From Streptomyces sp. Y2F8-2 (GTDB taxonomy: Bacteria > Actinomycetota > Actinomycetes > Streptomycetales > Streptomycetaceae), in assembly GCF_014905555.1 (NCBI RefSeq), contig NZ_BNGS01000003.1:372001-436000 (forward strand): a stretch of DNA of 64,000 bases, given 5' to 3'. The translations under genes were made by a program, and so were the position numbers. Of this stretch, positions 8,550 through 18,236 are shown piece by piece. The notes below the pieces were generated by a model. That model was not told where the DNA came from and ran no database searches. It saw only the letters and a list, made by a program, of their open reading frames with translations. Numbering within the stretch: the first letter of the stretch is position 1; every line of letters begins with the position of its first letter.

Positions 8550-9434
8550 TCACCCGAGGCCCGTCGGGAGGGTGATGGTCCCCGTGAACCCGCCTTCCGT
8601 GCGCTCGGTCACGTCCTGGCCGTAACGCATCGTCTGTCCGCCGTAGGGGATGAGGAAGGTGCACCGGAAACGGTGGGACCTGATGCGATACGTGGCGGAG
8701 TCGAGGGAGAGCACCTCCTCGACGCGCTCCACCAGGATCTGACTCTCGGGCGCCCTGACGCCGGCCGCGCGCACCTGCTCAAGGGTCGGCGTGAGTTCGC
8801 GTACCGCCTGCTTCACGACGCCCCGGTCCCGTACGGCGGGGAGTTTCACCGACGACACCTCGGCCCGCAGTTCGACCGCACTGCCCGACTTCACGACCGA
8901 GACGCCGTCGCCCGACTCCTCCCGGGCGTAGTTCCCGAACGCCGTGAGCGCGGCGACCGGGTCCTCCACCAGGTTCGCGATCTTCGGATCCGACAGCGGG
9001 CCGCTCTTCCACCGTGCCCCGGCCGCGCCCTTCCTGACGTACCCTGTCCCGTCGACGACGTAGACCTCTTCCGGCTTGGCGACGCCCTTGACGTACGTCG
9101 CTCCCGTGGAGTGCAGCGCCACGGGGCTCTGCGTGCGCCGTAGCGTGGCCGTGTACGTGGCGGTGCTCTGCTGTCCCTGCGACGCCAGGCCCTCGTTCCC
9201 CTTCACGGCGAACGTCCAGCCCTTCTGCCCGGACATCGCTTCCCCCGCCCGGGCGAGGAACTCCTCGGGTGTCCGTGGTGCGGCGGGTGCCGCCTTCGGC
9301 CTGGCGCCGACGTCCGCGGCGGGTGACTCCGCCGGGGCTCCGGTTTCGCCGCTCCCGGCGCACCCGGCCAGGGACAACGAGAGCAGGGACACAGCGGGAA
9401 CCGCCAGCGCGGCAACGGCGGAACGGGGTCTCAC
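8550..9434 (-). CDS. Lipoprotein, LppX/LprG-like size
   Basis: A 294-residue predicted lipoprotein. The signal peptide ends in a lipobox (LAGC, Cys at about 25), then comes a Pro/Ala-rich linker and a soluble domain of about 230 residues from TPEEFLARAGEAM. The overall plan (secreted lipoprotein with alternating beta-strands and repeated conserved Gly/Tyr positions) resembles actinobacterial LolA-fold lipoproteins, but I cannot assign a family. The GTG start at 9434 has GAAGGAG eight bases upstream. It is divergent from the first ECF sigma gene and shares with it a 318-bp control region that contains a 19-bp direct repeat. Confidence 0.8.
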   Translation of the reverse strand: MRPRSAVAALAVPAVSLLSLSLAGCAGSGETGAPAESPAADVGARPKAAPAAPRTPEEFLARAGEAMSGQKGWTFAVKGNEGLASQGQQSTATYTATLRRTQSPVALHSTGATYVKGVAKPEEVYVVDGTGYVRKGAAGARWKSGPLSDPKIANLVEDPVAALTAFGNYAREESGDGVSVVKSGSAVELRAEVSSVKLPAVRDRGVVKQAVRELTPTLEQVRAAGVRAPESQILVERVEEVLSLDSATYRIRSHRFRCTFLIPYGGQTMRYGQDVTERTEGGFTGTITLPTGLG

Positions 9435-9526
9435 GCGCGCACTCCTTCACGATCGGAAGTCGCCCGGTTGTACAGGAGGTGGAACCGTCGACGCCACCGC
9501 ACGGGCAAACGGGACAAAGGGCGCGT

Positions 9527-9568
9527 CGGGCGTGTACGGGAGTTCACGCCGGGCGTGTACGGGAGTTC
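9527..9568. repeat. 19-bp direct repeat, period 23 bp
   Basis: CGGGCGTGTACGGGAGTTC occurs exactly at 9527-9545 and 9550-9568. A spacing of about two helical turns within a divergent promoter region suggests a regulator-binding array. Confidence 0.7.
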
Positions 9569-9667
9569 GGCGTTCGGCACGGCATGGACGCGGGGACGGG
9601 AAAATGTCGTGCGCGCCGGCCGGCGCCGCTCGGGCGGACCGGGCGGTCGGCTGCCGTCTGACGGACT

Positions 9668-9683
9668 GTGACACTTCTGTGAG
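9668..9683 (+). promoter_or_regulatory. AfsQ1-box-like motif before ECF sigma gene
   Basis: GTGAC, six bases, GTGAG. The known AfsQ1 site is two GTnAC half sites six bases apart; this copy matches nine of the ten specified or conserved positions. The surrounding 18 bases agree at 15 positions with the box in front of sigQ (46146-46161). Confidence 0.45.
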
Positions 9684-9752
9684 CCCTGACGCTGATGATC
9701 GTGGGTGTTACACACAAACCCGCCGCGAACTCGGCATGGGGCGAGGACAGTC

Positions 9753-10355
9753 TTGGGTCAGGGAGGGGAACCGCGCCGCGTACACCCGTACGACGCGGAG
9801 CTGGGCGCTGCGGTCGCGCGGGCTCAGCAGGGGGATGAAGCCGCCTTCGCGGTGGCGTACCGGATCGTGCAGCCGGGGCTGGTCGGGTATCTGCGTGGTC
9901 TCGTCGCGGACGAGGCGGAGGACGTGGCGTCCGACGCCTGGCTGGAGATCGCCCGGGACCTGGGCCGGTTCAAGGGCGACGGGGCGGGCTTCCGCGGCTG
10001 GACGGCGACCATCGCCCGGCACCGCGCGCTCGACCACCTGCGCCGCCGGCGCATACGGCCCAGATCGTCGGGGCTGGAACAGGAGGCCCTCGAACTGCCG
10101 GGTGCCCACAACACCCATGACCAGGCGCTGGAGTCCATCTCCACCGAGCACGCCCTGGACCTCGTCCGCGGGCTGCCGCGCGACCAGGCCGAGGCTGTGC
10201 TGTTGCGTGTGGTCGTCGGCCTGGACGGCCCCGCCGCCGCCCGCGTCCTCGGCAAGCGGCCCGGTGCGGTGCGCACCGCGGCTCATCGGGGGTTGAAGCG
10301 TCTGGCCCGCAGGCTGCGCGTGGAAGGCGCGGGAGACGGGGGGTGTGACGGATGA
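9753..10355 (+). CDS. ECF sigma factor (tandem pair, copy 1)
   Basis: An ECF-type RNA polymerase sigma factor of about 200 residues. Region 2 runs from ELGAAVARAQQGDEAAF through EAEDVASDAWLEIARDL to FRGWTATIARHRALDHLRRR. Region 4 is HALDLVRGLPRDQAEAVLLRVVVGLD plus the helix-turn-helix GKRPGAVRTAAHRGLKRL. I prefer TTG at 9753, preceded by GAGGACAG, because it parallels the second copy. The earlier GTG at 9705 is possible and would place a TTA codon as codon 2, which would make translation depend on the bldA tRNA. It is followed after 27 bases by a membrane protein that is probably its anti-sigma factor. A related pair follows at 11618. Confidence 0.88.
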   Translation: MGQGGEPRRVHPYDAELGAAVARAQQGDEAAFAVAYRIVQPGLVGYLRGLVADEAEDVASDAWLEIARDLGRFKGDGAGFRGWTATIARHRALDHLRRRRIRPRSSGLEQEALELPGAHNTHDQALESISTEHALDLVRGLPRDQAEAVLLRVVVGLDGPAAARVLGKRPGAVRTAAHRGLKRLARRLRVEGAGDGGCDG

Positions 10356-10382
10356 CGGCCCCGGGACGCTGGGTGAGTCGAA

Positions 10383-11210
10383 GTGAGCGGCGGCGCCGGC
10401 GGACACGACGACCGGGCCGGCCGCCGGGCAGAGATGGGTGCGGACATGGGTGAACGGGGCAGCGACGGCCGGGTCTTCGGCCGTCGGCGCGTGCAGCCCC
10501 GCGGTACCGCGTCCGCCTCCGCGGACGCGGCCGGGAGCGCAGCGCTGGAGGCTCTGCTCGCCGCCGCGCTGCGCGTCGGCGCCCTTGACGCCGAGGCCGA
10601 ACAAAGGGCGGTGGCCGCGTTCCGAGCCGTCCGGGACGCCGGCGCGCCCCAGGCGCGGACCCGGCGCCGCGACGACTGGCGGCCGCTCGGGCACCGGCGT
10701 GTGCGGTCGTCGGTGAAGGCCACGGTCTGCCTGTTTCTCGCGGGACTGACCCTGGGCGGAGTCGCGTTCGCGGCGATCGGCCCGGGCGGCTCCTTCGACG
10801 GCGGGGACGGGGGCGGTCACGGGCGGCGGCAGCCGTCGCCGGGCGCTTCGGACCGGTGGAGCGGGGCGCCGGATTCGGCGACGTCCCATGGGCCGGACAC
10901 CTCCGTCTCCCCCGACCGGCCGGACACCGCCCAGGACACCGAAGCCCACTGCCGCGCCTACGAGCAGCTGAGGAACCGTGGCAACGCCATCGGCTCGACG
11001 GCATGGCAGCGGCTCGTCGAGGCCGCCGGCGGTGAGCAGCATGTCGCCGCCTACTGCGCCGAGCAGTTGGCACAGGACGCCGGAAAACCGGGCAAGTCGG
11101 GTGAATCCGGCAAGGCAGGGAAGGCGAGCAGGGGTCCTGCGGCTTCCAGCACTCCCGAGCCTGGGGAACAGGCCGAAAAGGCCGACAAGGCCCGCGGGAA
11201 GAACAAGTAG
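10383..11210 (+). CDS. Membrane protein, likely anti-sigma (copy 1)
   Basis: A 275-residue single-pass membrane protein. The cytoplasmic part has a segment ending AEAEQRAVAAFRAVRDAG (about 73-90), then one membrane helix (about 112-132), a disordered Gly/Ser/Asp-rich linker, and an outer domain starting CRAYEQLRNRG with a second Cys in AAYCAEQL about 40 residues later. The C-terminus is a Lys/Gly/Pro repeat tail. The arrangement and location directly behind an ECF sigma gene suggest a membrane anti-sigma factor, although no zinc-binding HxxxCxxC motif is present. It is paralogous to the protein at 12292. The start GTG at 10383 is uncertain; ATG at 10434 is an alternative. Confidence 0.75.
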   Translation: MSGGAGGHDDRAGRRAEMGADMGERGSDGRVFGRRRVQPRGTASASADAAGSAALEALLAAALRVGALDAEAEQRAVAAFRAVRDAGAPQARTRRRDDWRPLGHRRVRSSVKATVCLFLAGLTLGGVAFAAIGPGGSFDGGDGGGHGRRQPSPGASDRWSGAPDSATSHGPDTSVSPDRPDTAQDTEAHCRAYEQLRNRGNAIGSTAWQRLVEAAGGEQHVAAYCAEQLAQDAGKPGKSGESGKAGKASRGPAASSTPEPGEQAEKADKARGKNK

Positions 11211-11617
11211 TCAGGCGCCCCCACCCCGGCTCCCGGGTGGCCGTGCGCGCGTTGCCCGGGCGGCGGGCCGACGCCGCGAAGCAACGGCCGGGGCCGCCAC
11301 CCCCCACAGGAGAGGCCCCGGCCGTCGCGCGGTACGGGCCGCGCGGCGGCCCGTCACTCTCTACAGCGCCGTGGATGCGTTTTCTGTCACACCTCGCCGC
11401 GTCACGGGTTGGTTGCACGTTGTACGGGCGTGGACGAAGAGCGGTTTCACGCCGTAACGTGCCTTTCGCGCCGACCGCGACGATCAGCAATAACGGGTGA
11501 TGCAACCGCCGCAGACCACGAGCGGCCTGAAGACCACAGGCAGGACGAGGAATCACGACGGCGAGAGCCCGGCGCGCGCGAGCGGTGCCGGATCAGGCGC
11601 ACAGAGGGGCAGTTCGG
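11211..11617. other. Intergenic region between sigma pairs
   Basis: About 400 bases with no convincing gene. The first part holds a terminator-like hairpin (11285-11324). The rest should hold the promoter of the second sigma gene. I see no copy of the GTGAC-N6-GTGAC motif; two GTCAC words at about 11391 and 11401 are ten bases apart. Confidence 0.5.
11285..11324 (+). terminator. hairpin after first sigma pair
   Basis: An 11-bp perfect stem (11285-11295 CGGCCGGGGCC with 11314-11324) and an 18-base loop, 75 bases after the first anti-sigma-like gene. It probably separates the two sigma modules into two transcripts. Confidence 0.6.
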
Positions 11618-12292
11618 GTGCTGGGGGACGACGCGGAGCTGACGGCCGCGGTACTTGCGGCACGGGAGGGGGACGAGACCGCTTTCCGTACTGTGTACCG
11701 CGCGGTGCATCCACGGCTGCTCGGCTATGTGCGCACGCTGGTCGGGGACCCGGACGCGGAGGACGTCACGTCCGAGGCCTGGCTGCAGATCGCCCGTGAC
11801 CTGGACCGGTTCAGCGGCGACGCCGACCGGTTCCGCGGCTGGGCGGCCCGTATCGCCCGCAACCGCGCCCTCGACCACATACGGATGCGCGGCCGCCGCC
11901 CCGCGATCGGCGGCGACGAGACGGAACTGACCGGCAAGCCCGCCGAGTCGGACACGGCCGTGGAGGCCATCGAGGCCCTGGCGACCGACCGCACACTGTC
12001 CCTCATCGCCCAGCTTCCGCAGGACCAGGCGGAGGCCGTGGTGCTGCGGGTGGTCGTGGGTCTCGACGCCAAGACCGCCGCCGAGACCCTCGGCAAGCGC
12101 CCGGGAGCCGTCCGCACGGCGGCGCACCGCGGTCTGAAGCGGCTCGCGGAGCTGCTCGATGTGAACCCTGACACGGATCCGGAATCGGCTGGCGCGCTCG
12201 GCGCCATGCCTCCCCAGCGGGACGCGCACAGACGTGCGGTGTCGTCCGCCGGTGTGACGCATACGCGTTCGCGGACGCAGAAGGACATGTGA
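11618..12292 (+). CDS. ECF sigma factor (tandem pair, copy 2)
   Basis: An ECF sigma factor of 224 residues, paralogous to the one at 9753. Region 2 includes AELTAAVLAAREGDETAF, PDAEDVTSEAWLQIARDL and FRGWAARIARNRALDHIRMR; region 4 includes LIAQLPQDQAEAVVLRVVVGLD and GKRPGAVRTAAHRGLKRL. The region 4.2 helix is identical to copy 1 over about 20 residues, so both may read similar -35 elements. GTG at 11618 is preferred because GAGGGGC lies eight bases upstream; GTG at 11585 has no ribosome site. The C-terminal 35 residues extend beyond region 4. Its stop overlaps the start of the next gene. Confidence 0.9.
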   Translation: MLGDDAELTAAVLAAREGDETAFRTVYRAVHPRLLGYVRTLVGDPDAEDVTSEAWLQIARDLDRFSGDADRFRGWAARIARNRALDHIRMRGRRPAIGGDETELTGKPAESDTAVEAIEALATDRTLSLIAQLPQDQAEAVVLRVVVGLDAKTAAETLGKRPGAVRTAAHRGLKRLAELLDVNPDTDPESAGALGAMPPQRDAHRRAVSSAGVTHTRSRTQKDM

Positions 12293-13362
12293 TGGCCGAC
12301 GAGCAGGACAGGTGGCTGGACAGGGACGCGGCGGAGCGTCTGCTGCGCGGAGAGCCCCCGGCCCCCGTCGACGCCGATGCGCGCGCCCGCGCCGAACGGC
12401 TCGCCGAAGCACTCGCCGCTCTGGCCGCCACACCCTCTTCGACCAGCGGTGAACTCCCGGGCGAGGAGGCCGCGGTGGCCGCGTTCCGGGCCGCCCGCGC
12501 GGCCCGGAACGAACCGGCGGCCCTACCCCAAGCTCTCGACTTCGCTCGAGTCGTGGGGACCCCCACCGCCGACGCCGGACTCGTCCGTCTCGGCCGTCCC
12601 GAGGCGGGTGGGCGGCGGGCCCGCCGGTGGCGCACGGTGCGCTTCGGACTGGCCGCCACGGTGGCCGCCGGGATGATCGGCGGGGTCGCGGTGGCGGCGG
12701 GAACCGGAGTGCTGCCGACACCGTTCCGCGACGAGCCGGGACCTGCCGCGTCCGTGTCGCCCGCCCTGACGTCCCCTCAGCCCTCAGCCACTGAGACGCT
12801 TGGCGCGCCAGGAACCGGAGGCCCTTCGTCCGCGACGCCGGGCGGCACGACGGGTGCGCCCGGACGGGACGGCTCCTCGAGCGAGGAGGCACTCGACGGC
12901 TCCACCGGGACCGGCCGGCCCGGCGACGCCGGCAACCGCGCCGCGGGCCGGACCGGTGACCGCTGGACCGAGGTGCGCTCGTCCTGCCGTGACATGGCCG
13001 GCGGCAAGCTCCTCGGCCCCGAGCGGCTGCGCGACCTGGCGGACGCGGCGGGCGGCAGCGGCCGGGTGAAGGCGTACTGCAAGGGCGTCCTCGGCGGCCG
13101 CGACGAGGGTTCCGGCCGCGACGGGAGCGGCAGCGGCGACGGGAAAGGGAACAGCGGCGACAAAGGGAACACCGGTGGGAACGGGAACACCGGCGGCGAC
13201 GGCGACGGCGACCACGGCGGCAACAGCGGTGACGGCGAAGGCCACATAGCGCCGGTCGCCCCTGCGCCGACCGCACCCCGCGGTCTGGTCGGGCCCGTCC
13301 CGACGCACACGGCGTCCCCGCGCCCGACGTACAGCGCGCTGGGCTCCGCCGAGAACTACTGA
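12292..13362 (+). CDS. Membrane protein, likely anti-sigma (copy 2)
   Basis: A 356-residue single-pass membrane protein paired with the sigma factor just before it (TGATG overlap; AAGGA six bases before the ATG; GTG at 12289 is an alternative). The cytoplasmic N-terminus has the LPGEEAAVAAFRAARAAR segment shared with copy 1. The membrane helix is at about 122-142. A Ser/Gly/Thr-rich linker leads to an outer domain CRDMAGGKLLGPERLRDLADAAGGSGRVKAYC, with two Cys about 31 residues apart, then a Gly/Asn/Asp-rich tail. A dispersed palindromic repeat (12526-12565) is read through in frame in the N-terminal part. Anti-sigma function is inferred from position and topology. Confidence 0.78.
   Translation: MADEQDRWLDRDAAERLLRGEPPAPVDADARARAERLAEALAALAATPSSTSGELPGEEAAVAAFRAARAARNEPAALPQALDFARVVGTPTADAGLVRLGRPEAGGRRARRWRTVRFGLAATVAAGMIGGVAVAAGTGVLPTPFRDEPGPAASVSPALTSPQPSATETLGAPGTGGPSSATPGGTTGAPGRDGSSSEEALDGSTGTGRPGDAGNRAAGRTGDRWTEVRSSCRDMAGGKLLGPERLRDLADAAGGSGRVKAYCKGVLGGRDEGSGRDGSGSGDGKGNSGDKGNTGGNGNTGGDGDGDHGGNSGDGEGHIAPVAPAPTAPRGLVGPVPTHTASPRPTYSALGSAENY
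12526..12565. repeat. Dispersed palindromic repeat inside anti-sigma gene
   Basis: The 25-base core from 12526 (CCCCAAGCTCTCGACT, then T, then CGCTCGAG) matches, with one mismatch, the reverse complement of 46342-46384 in the sigQ gene. It contains the near-palindrome CTCGACTTCGCTCGAG and ends in GGGGACCCCC. Confidence 0.8.
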
Positions 13363-13524
13363 GCGCTCGCCGTGCCGCGCTGACCTGCGCCTTCGCTTCT
13401 CCTGAAAAATTCTTCGCCGGGGGTGTGACACTTTCGGCCGCCGTGGCGCAGTACTGAGTGAGCCGACTGGTCATCGGCCGTCGCACGGAGCCGGGGTTCC
13501 CCCCGTACCCACGGCTCGTGCACC

Positions 13525-13563
13525 GGCGCGGGCGGGACACGTTCCCCCGGTCCCGCCCGCGCC
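13525..13563. terminator. Bidirectional terminator hairpin
   Basis: A perfect 14-bp stem (13525-13538 with 13550-13563, GGCGCGGGCGGGAC) and an 11-base loop between convergent genes. It can end both the second sigma module and the L,D-transpeptidase gene. Confidence 0.85.
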
Positions 13564-13583
13564 CCACATCCTCCTTCCGGCGC

Positions 13584-14432
13584 CTACCAGTGGACGACGA
13601 CCTTGTCGCCGACCCGCACCTGGGCGAACAGCGCCGCGATCGCCGACTCGTCCCGTACGTTCACACATCCGTGCGAGCCCCCGGCGTAGCCGCGCGCCGC
13701 GAAGTCGTAGGAGTAGTGCACCGCCTGACCGCCGCTGAAGAACATCGCGTACGGCATCGGCGAGTGGTAGAGCGTGGACACGTGGTCGCGTGACTTCCAG
13801 TAGACGCGGAACACACCCTCGCGGGTGGGGGTGTACTCCGTGCCGAAGCGCACCGCCATCGTCGAGAGCGTCCGTCCGTCCACCATCCAGCGCAACGTGC
13901 GGCTCGTCTTGTCGACGCACAGCACCCGGCCCGTCATACAGCGCCGGTCCGGGGCCCCGGCCGGCTGCCCGCCCATCAGATACAGCTCCCATGTGCCGGG
14001 CTCGTGCGTCATGGCCAGCAACCGCTGCCAGGTGGCCGAGTCGACCTCACCCGTTCGGGGCAATCCGCGCTTGCCCTGGAAACCCCTGACGGCGTTCTCG
14101 GTCAGGTCGTCGTACGTCCCCGTCGGGCCGTCGAACAGCCAGTCGACCTGGCGCAGCCGGGCCTGGAGCTCGCGCACCCCGCGACCCGAGTCGCCGCGCC
14201 GCCACAGCGTGGCGGGCGAGGGCTTCGGGGTGGGCGCGACGGTGCTCGGCGCGCCGTCCCCGGACGCTGTGCGCCCGGCGCCGGACGGGGTGCGCGGGAC
14301 CTCGATGTGCACCGGTGAGCGGTTCCCGCCGTCCCCGCCACCCGCCTCCCCCGGCTGCGCCGTGCAGCCGGCGGCCGCGAGGAGCACGGCGGCCCCGGCG
14401 ACGAGCGACTTCCCCATGCCCCTGGTACGCAT
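13584..14432 (-). CDS. L,D-transpeptidase lipoprotein with PG-binding domain
   Basis: A lipoprotein of about 282 residues that probably forms or remodels 3-3 cross-links in peptidoglycan outside the membrane. It has a signal peptide with lipobox (AAAGC), then a Pro/Ser/Thr-rich linker, then a peptidoglycan-binding domain (GDSGRGVRELQARLRQ to LPRTGEVDSATWQRLLAM), then a YkuD catalytic domain with the motif GGSHGCVNVRD, whose Cys is the nucleophile and His the base. The ATG at 14432 is taken as start; the frame also allows GTG at 14453. Transcribed alone, converging on the second sigma module. Confidence 0.9.
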   Translation of the reverse strand: MRTRGMGKSLVAGAAVLLAAAGCTAQPGEAGGGDGGNRSPVHIEVPRTPSGAGRTASGDGAPSTVAPTPKPSPATLWRRGDSGRGVRELQARLRQVDWLFDGPTGTYDDLTENAVRGFQGKRGLPRTGEVDSATWQRLLAMTHEPGTWELYLMGGQPAGAPDRRCMTGRVLCVDKTSRTLRWMVDGRTLSTMAVRFGTEYTPTREGVFRVYWKSRDHVSTLYHSPMPYAMFFSGGQAVHYSYDFAARGYAGGSHGCVNVRDESAIAALFAQVRVGDKVVVHW

Positions 14433-14672
14433 ACCGCCCCCCCGCCGTCCCACCGGACGCCTCTGTCCGATCGCATCTCCTCAGATGTTCCCCGCGCGTG
14501 ACCGACGGCGAACCAGGGGGCATGGTTGTGAGCAAGGTCCCAGCGTGCGGCAATTCCACCGCGCGCAGGGCCGCCGCTACAGTCCGTCGCGAGGGTCGTC
14601 TGTACTGGCGAGTAATGAAGCCAGGCCACCAAGCCGAGTACGAAGCAACGAAGCAACGCGGAGGCACACACC

Positions 14673-16253
<1,581 letters not shown>

Positions 16254-16271
16254 CCGTCGTACCGGCAGGGT

Positions 16272-16299
16272 GGAGTGTCGTACCCCCGTGCGACACTCC
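16272..16299 (+). terminator. terminator hairpin after mutase gene
   Basis: A 9-bp perfect stem (16272-16280 GGAGTGTCG with 16291-16299) and a 10-base loop, 18 bases after the mutase stop. It argues against starting the next gene at the GTG (16275) that lies inside it. Confidence 0.7.
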
Positions 16300-16304
16300 T
16301 TGCC

Positions 16305-16964
16305 ATGTTCGGCGTCATCGATCTCCCCACCTACCTGGCAGGGCTCGTCCTCATCGTCCTGCTGCCCGGGCCCAACTCCCTGTACGTGCTGTCCGTCGCC
16401 GCCCGGCGCGGGGTGCGCGCCGGGTACACCGCCGCGGCGGGCGTGTGGTGCGGGGACACCGTGCTGATGACGCTGTCGGCCGCCGGGGTCGCCTCGCTGC
16501 TCCAGGCGAACGCCGTGCTGTTCGGAATCGTGAAGTACGCCGGCGCCGGATATCTCAGCTGGCTGGCGGTCGGAATGCTGCGCGCCGCCGTCGGGATGTG
16601 GCGTGCGCGGCGGGAGAAGGCCGTCGAGGACACGCCCGCCGCCGTTCCCGCCGCCCCCGCCGAGGAGCGGCCCTACCGCCGCGCCCTCGTCATCAGCCTG
16701 TTCAACCCGAAGGCGATCCTGTTCTTCGTCGCCTTCTTCGTGCAGTTCGTCGACCCGGGATACGCCTACCCCGCGCTGTCCTTCGTCGTCCTCGGCGCCT
16801 TCGCCCAGCTCGCCAGCTTTCTCTACCTCAGCGCCCTGATATTCAGCGGCACCCGCCTCGCGGCGGCCTTCCGGCGGCGCAAGCGGCTGTCGGCGGGGGC
16901 CACCTCGGCCGTGGGCCTGCTGTTCCTCGGGTTCGCGGTGAAGCTGTCGCTGGCGAGCGCGTAG
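16305..16964 (+). CDS. LeuE/LysE family amino acid exporter
   Basis: A 219-residue inner-membrane exporter of the LysE/RhtB superfamily. It most resembles E. coli LeuE (YeaS): the N-terminus YLAGLVLIVLLPGPNSLYVL, the AGVWCGDTVLM segment, FNPKAILFFVAFFVQFVDPG and the final GLLFLGFAVKL all match that subfamily. About six membrane helices, with a cytoplasmic linker at about 100-120. Likely exports leucine or related neutral amino acids; the substrate is inferred from family only. Start at ATG 16305 because the upstream GTG lies in a terminator stem. Its stop faces the converging methyltransferase gene. Confidence 0.9.
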   Translation: MFGVIDLPTYLAGLVLIVLLPGPNSLYVLSVAARRGVRAGYTAAAGVWCGDTVLMTLSAAGVASLLQANAVLFGIVKYAGAGYLSWLAVGMLRAAVGMWRARREKAVEDTPAAVPAAPAEERPYRRALVISLFNPKAILFFVAFFVQFVDPGYAYPALSFVVLGAFAQLASFLYLSALIFSGTRLAAAFRRRKRLSAGATSAVGLLFLGFAVKLSLASA

Positions 16965-17102
16965 CCCGTCACCGTCAGTTCGTGACGTCCGGCCGGTCCT
17001 CGGGCAGGTCGCCACGCGACAGGACGCAGGCCGGCTGCACCGGGCCGGGGCGGCGGCCCCGGCCCGGGTGAACGCGGACGGCACCGGGCGTGAACGCGCC
17101 GC

Positions 17103-18026
17103 TCAGCGGTTGCGGGCCTTGCGGATCGCGCGGGTGACCACCGGCGGGAGCAGATCCGCGGCGAGCTTACGGGTGCGGCTGCGCGGGACCGCGGGACGCT
17201 TCGGCGGGTCCGCGGGCCGCCGGGTGGGCTGCGCGGGGATCGCGGCCGCAGGGGCCTCGGGGGTGTCCGCGTGCCGCGACGGCGGGAACGGCGGTGCCTG
17301 CATGCCCTTGGACTTGAGGCGGACGATGCGGTGGCCGGCGGCCTGCTGGACGCTCAGGTGGCAGTCCTCGCGCCCCTGCACCATCGCCAGCAGCTCTTCC
17401 TGGACGGGCTCGGGATCGCCCCAGGTCCCGTACAGCTTCTGCGTGCTCAGACAGATCGGGCGCAGGCCCCTGTTCAGCACCGCCTCCCAGGCGGCGACCG
17501 AGACACCGGGGGTGTGCTCCGAGCGGAAGTCGTCCAGGACGACGATTCCGCCGGGCAGCAGCAGGTCGTGGGCCGCTCCTATGTCGCCGTGGACGTGCTC
17601 GTACAGGTGCGAGCCGTCGATGTGGACGAACCGGCAGGAGCGCGGCGGCACCGCGTCGGGCACCATGGAGCTCGGTCCCTGAAGGACGCGGGGCAGCGCG
17701 TCGTGGAAGGAGAGGTAGTTCTCCTCGAAGGCCTGCCGGGTCAGGGCGCTGTACGACTTCGTCGACTCCGCCCGGTTGGCGTCGTCCGGTGCGTCGCCCC
17801 CGAAGAGGTCGCACACCGTGAACCTCTCGCCGTCCCTCAGATGCCGGCCGAGGAAGATCGCACTCTTGCCCATGTACACCCCGACCTCCAGCAGGTCTCC
17901 GCGCATCCCGGCGGATTCCTGCCGGTCGAGGAACCAGTTGAAGAGCGTCTGGTCGAGGACGGGGAACCAGCCGGGGACGTCATCGAGCCGGCGGGGCGGT
18001 GGAGCCGTTTCTGCTGTGGCGACCAT
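17103..18026 (-). CDS. TylF/MycF-like SAM methyltransferase
   Basis: A SAM-dependent methyltransferase of about 307 residues. The SAM-binding glycine motif is LLEVGVYMGKSAIFL; HIDGSHLYEHVHGDI followed by GGIVVLDDF is the acidic metal-binding pattern of TylF/MycF-type sugar O-methyltransferases. The C-terminal 90 residues are Pro/Arg-rich and probably disordered. It ends the leftward arm of the cell-surface polymer cluster, so O-methylation of a polymer sugar is a reasonable guess. The ATG at 18026 is chosen as start since the domain begins soon after; AAGGGAG lies somewhat far upstream (12 bases). Confidence 0.8.
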   Translation of the reverse strand: MVATAETAPPPRRLDDVPGWFPVLDQTLFNWFLDRQESAGMRGDLLEVGVYMGKSAIFLGRHLRDGERFTVCDLFGGDAPDDANRAESTKSYSALTRQAFEENYLSFHDALPRVLQGPSSMVPDAVPPRSCRFVHIDGSHLYEHVHGDIGAAHDLLLPGGIVVLDDFRSEHTPGVSVAAWEAVLNRGLRPICLSTQKLYGTWGDPEPVQEELLAMVQGREDCHLSVQQAAGHRIVRLKSKGMQAPPFPPSRHADTPEAPAAAIPAQPTRRPADPPKRPAVPRSRTRKLAADLLPPVVTRAIRKARNR

Positions 18027-18236
18027 GAGGACAGGGCACTCCCTTGAGCGGACGGAAACGGTGCGAGAGCTGCCCAGCATCTGCCCGGCAGGGGTCATCC
18101 GAACGGGCGGCGAGGTGAACAGCGGGCCAATTCCTGTGAGCCGACTGAGGGATGGGGCTTCGAGGGTGCCGCCGTGAGACGGCCCGCCCCCGCCGAAGGG
18201 CCGGACGGGGACGGTGCGGTGCCGTGCCGCGGGGGC

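Larger units (their letters stand above)
9435..9752. promoter_or_regulatory. Divergent control region, lipoprotein / ECF sigma
   Basis: A 318-bp non-coding region between the lipoprotein (leftward) and the first ECF sigma gene (rightward). It holds a 19-bp direct repeat (9527-9545 and 9550-9568) and an AfsQ1-like double GTGAC motif (9668-9683). Both are listed separately. Confidence 0.6.

Noticed and set aside
16275..16304. GTG at 16275 as the start of the LeuE-type exporter
   Set aside because: It lies inside the stem of the mutase terminator, and LeuE proteins begin at the ATG at 16305.
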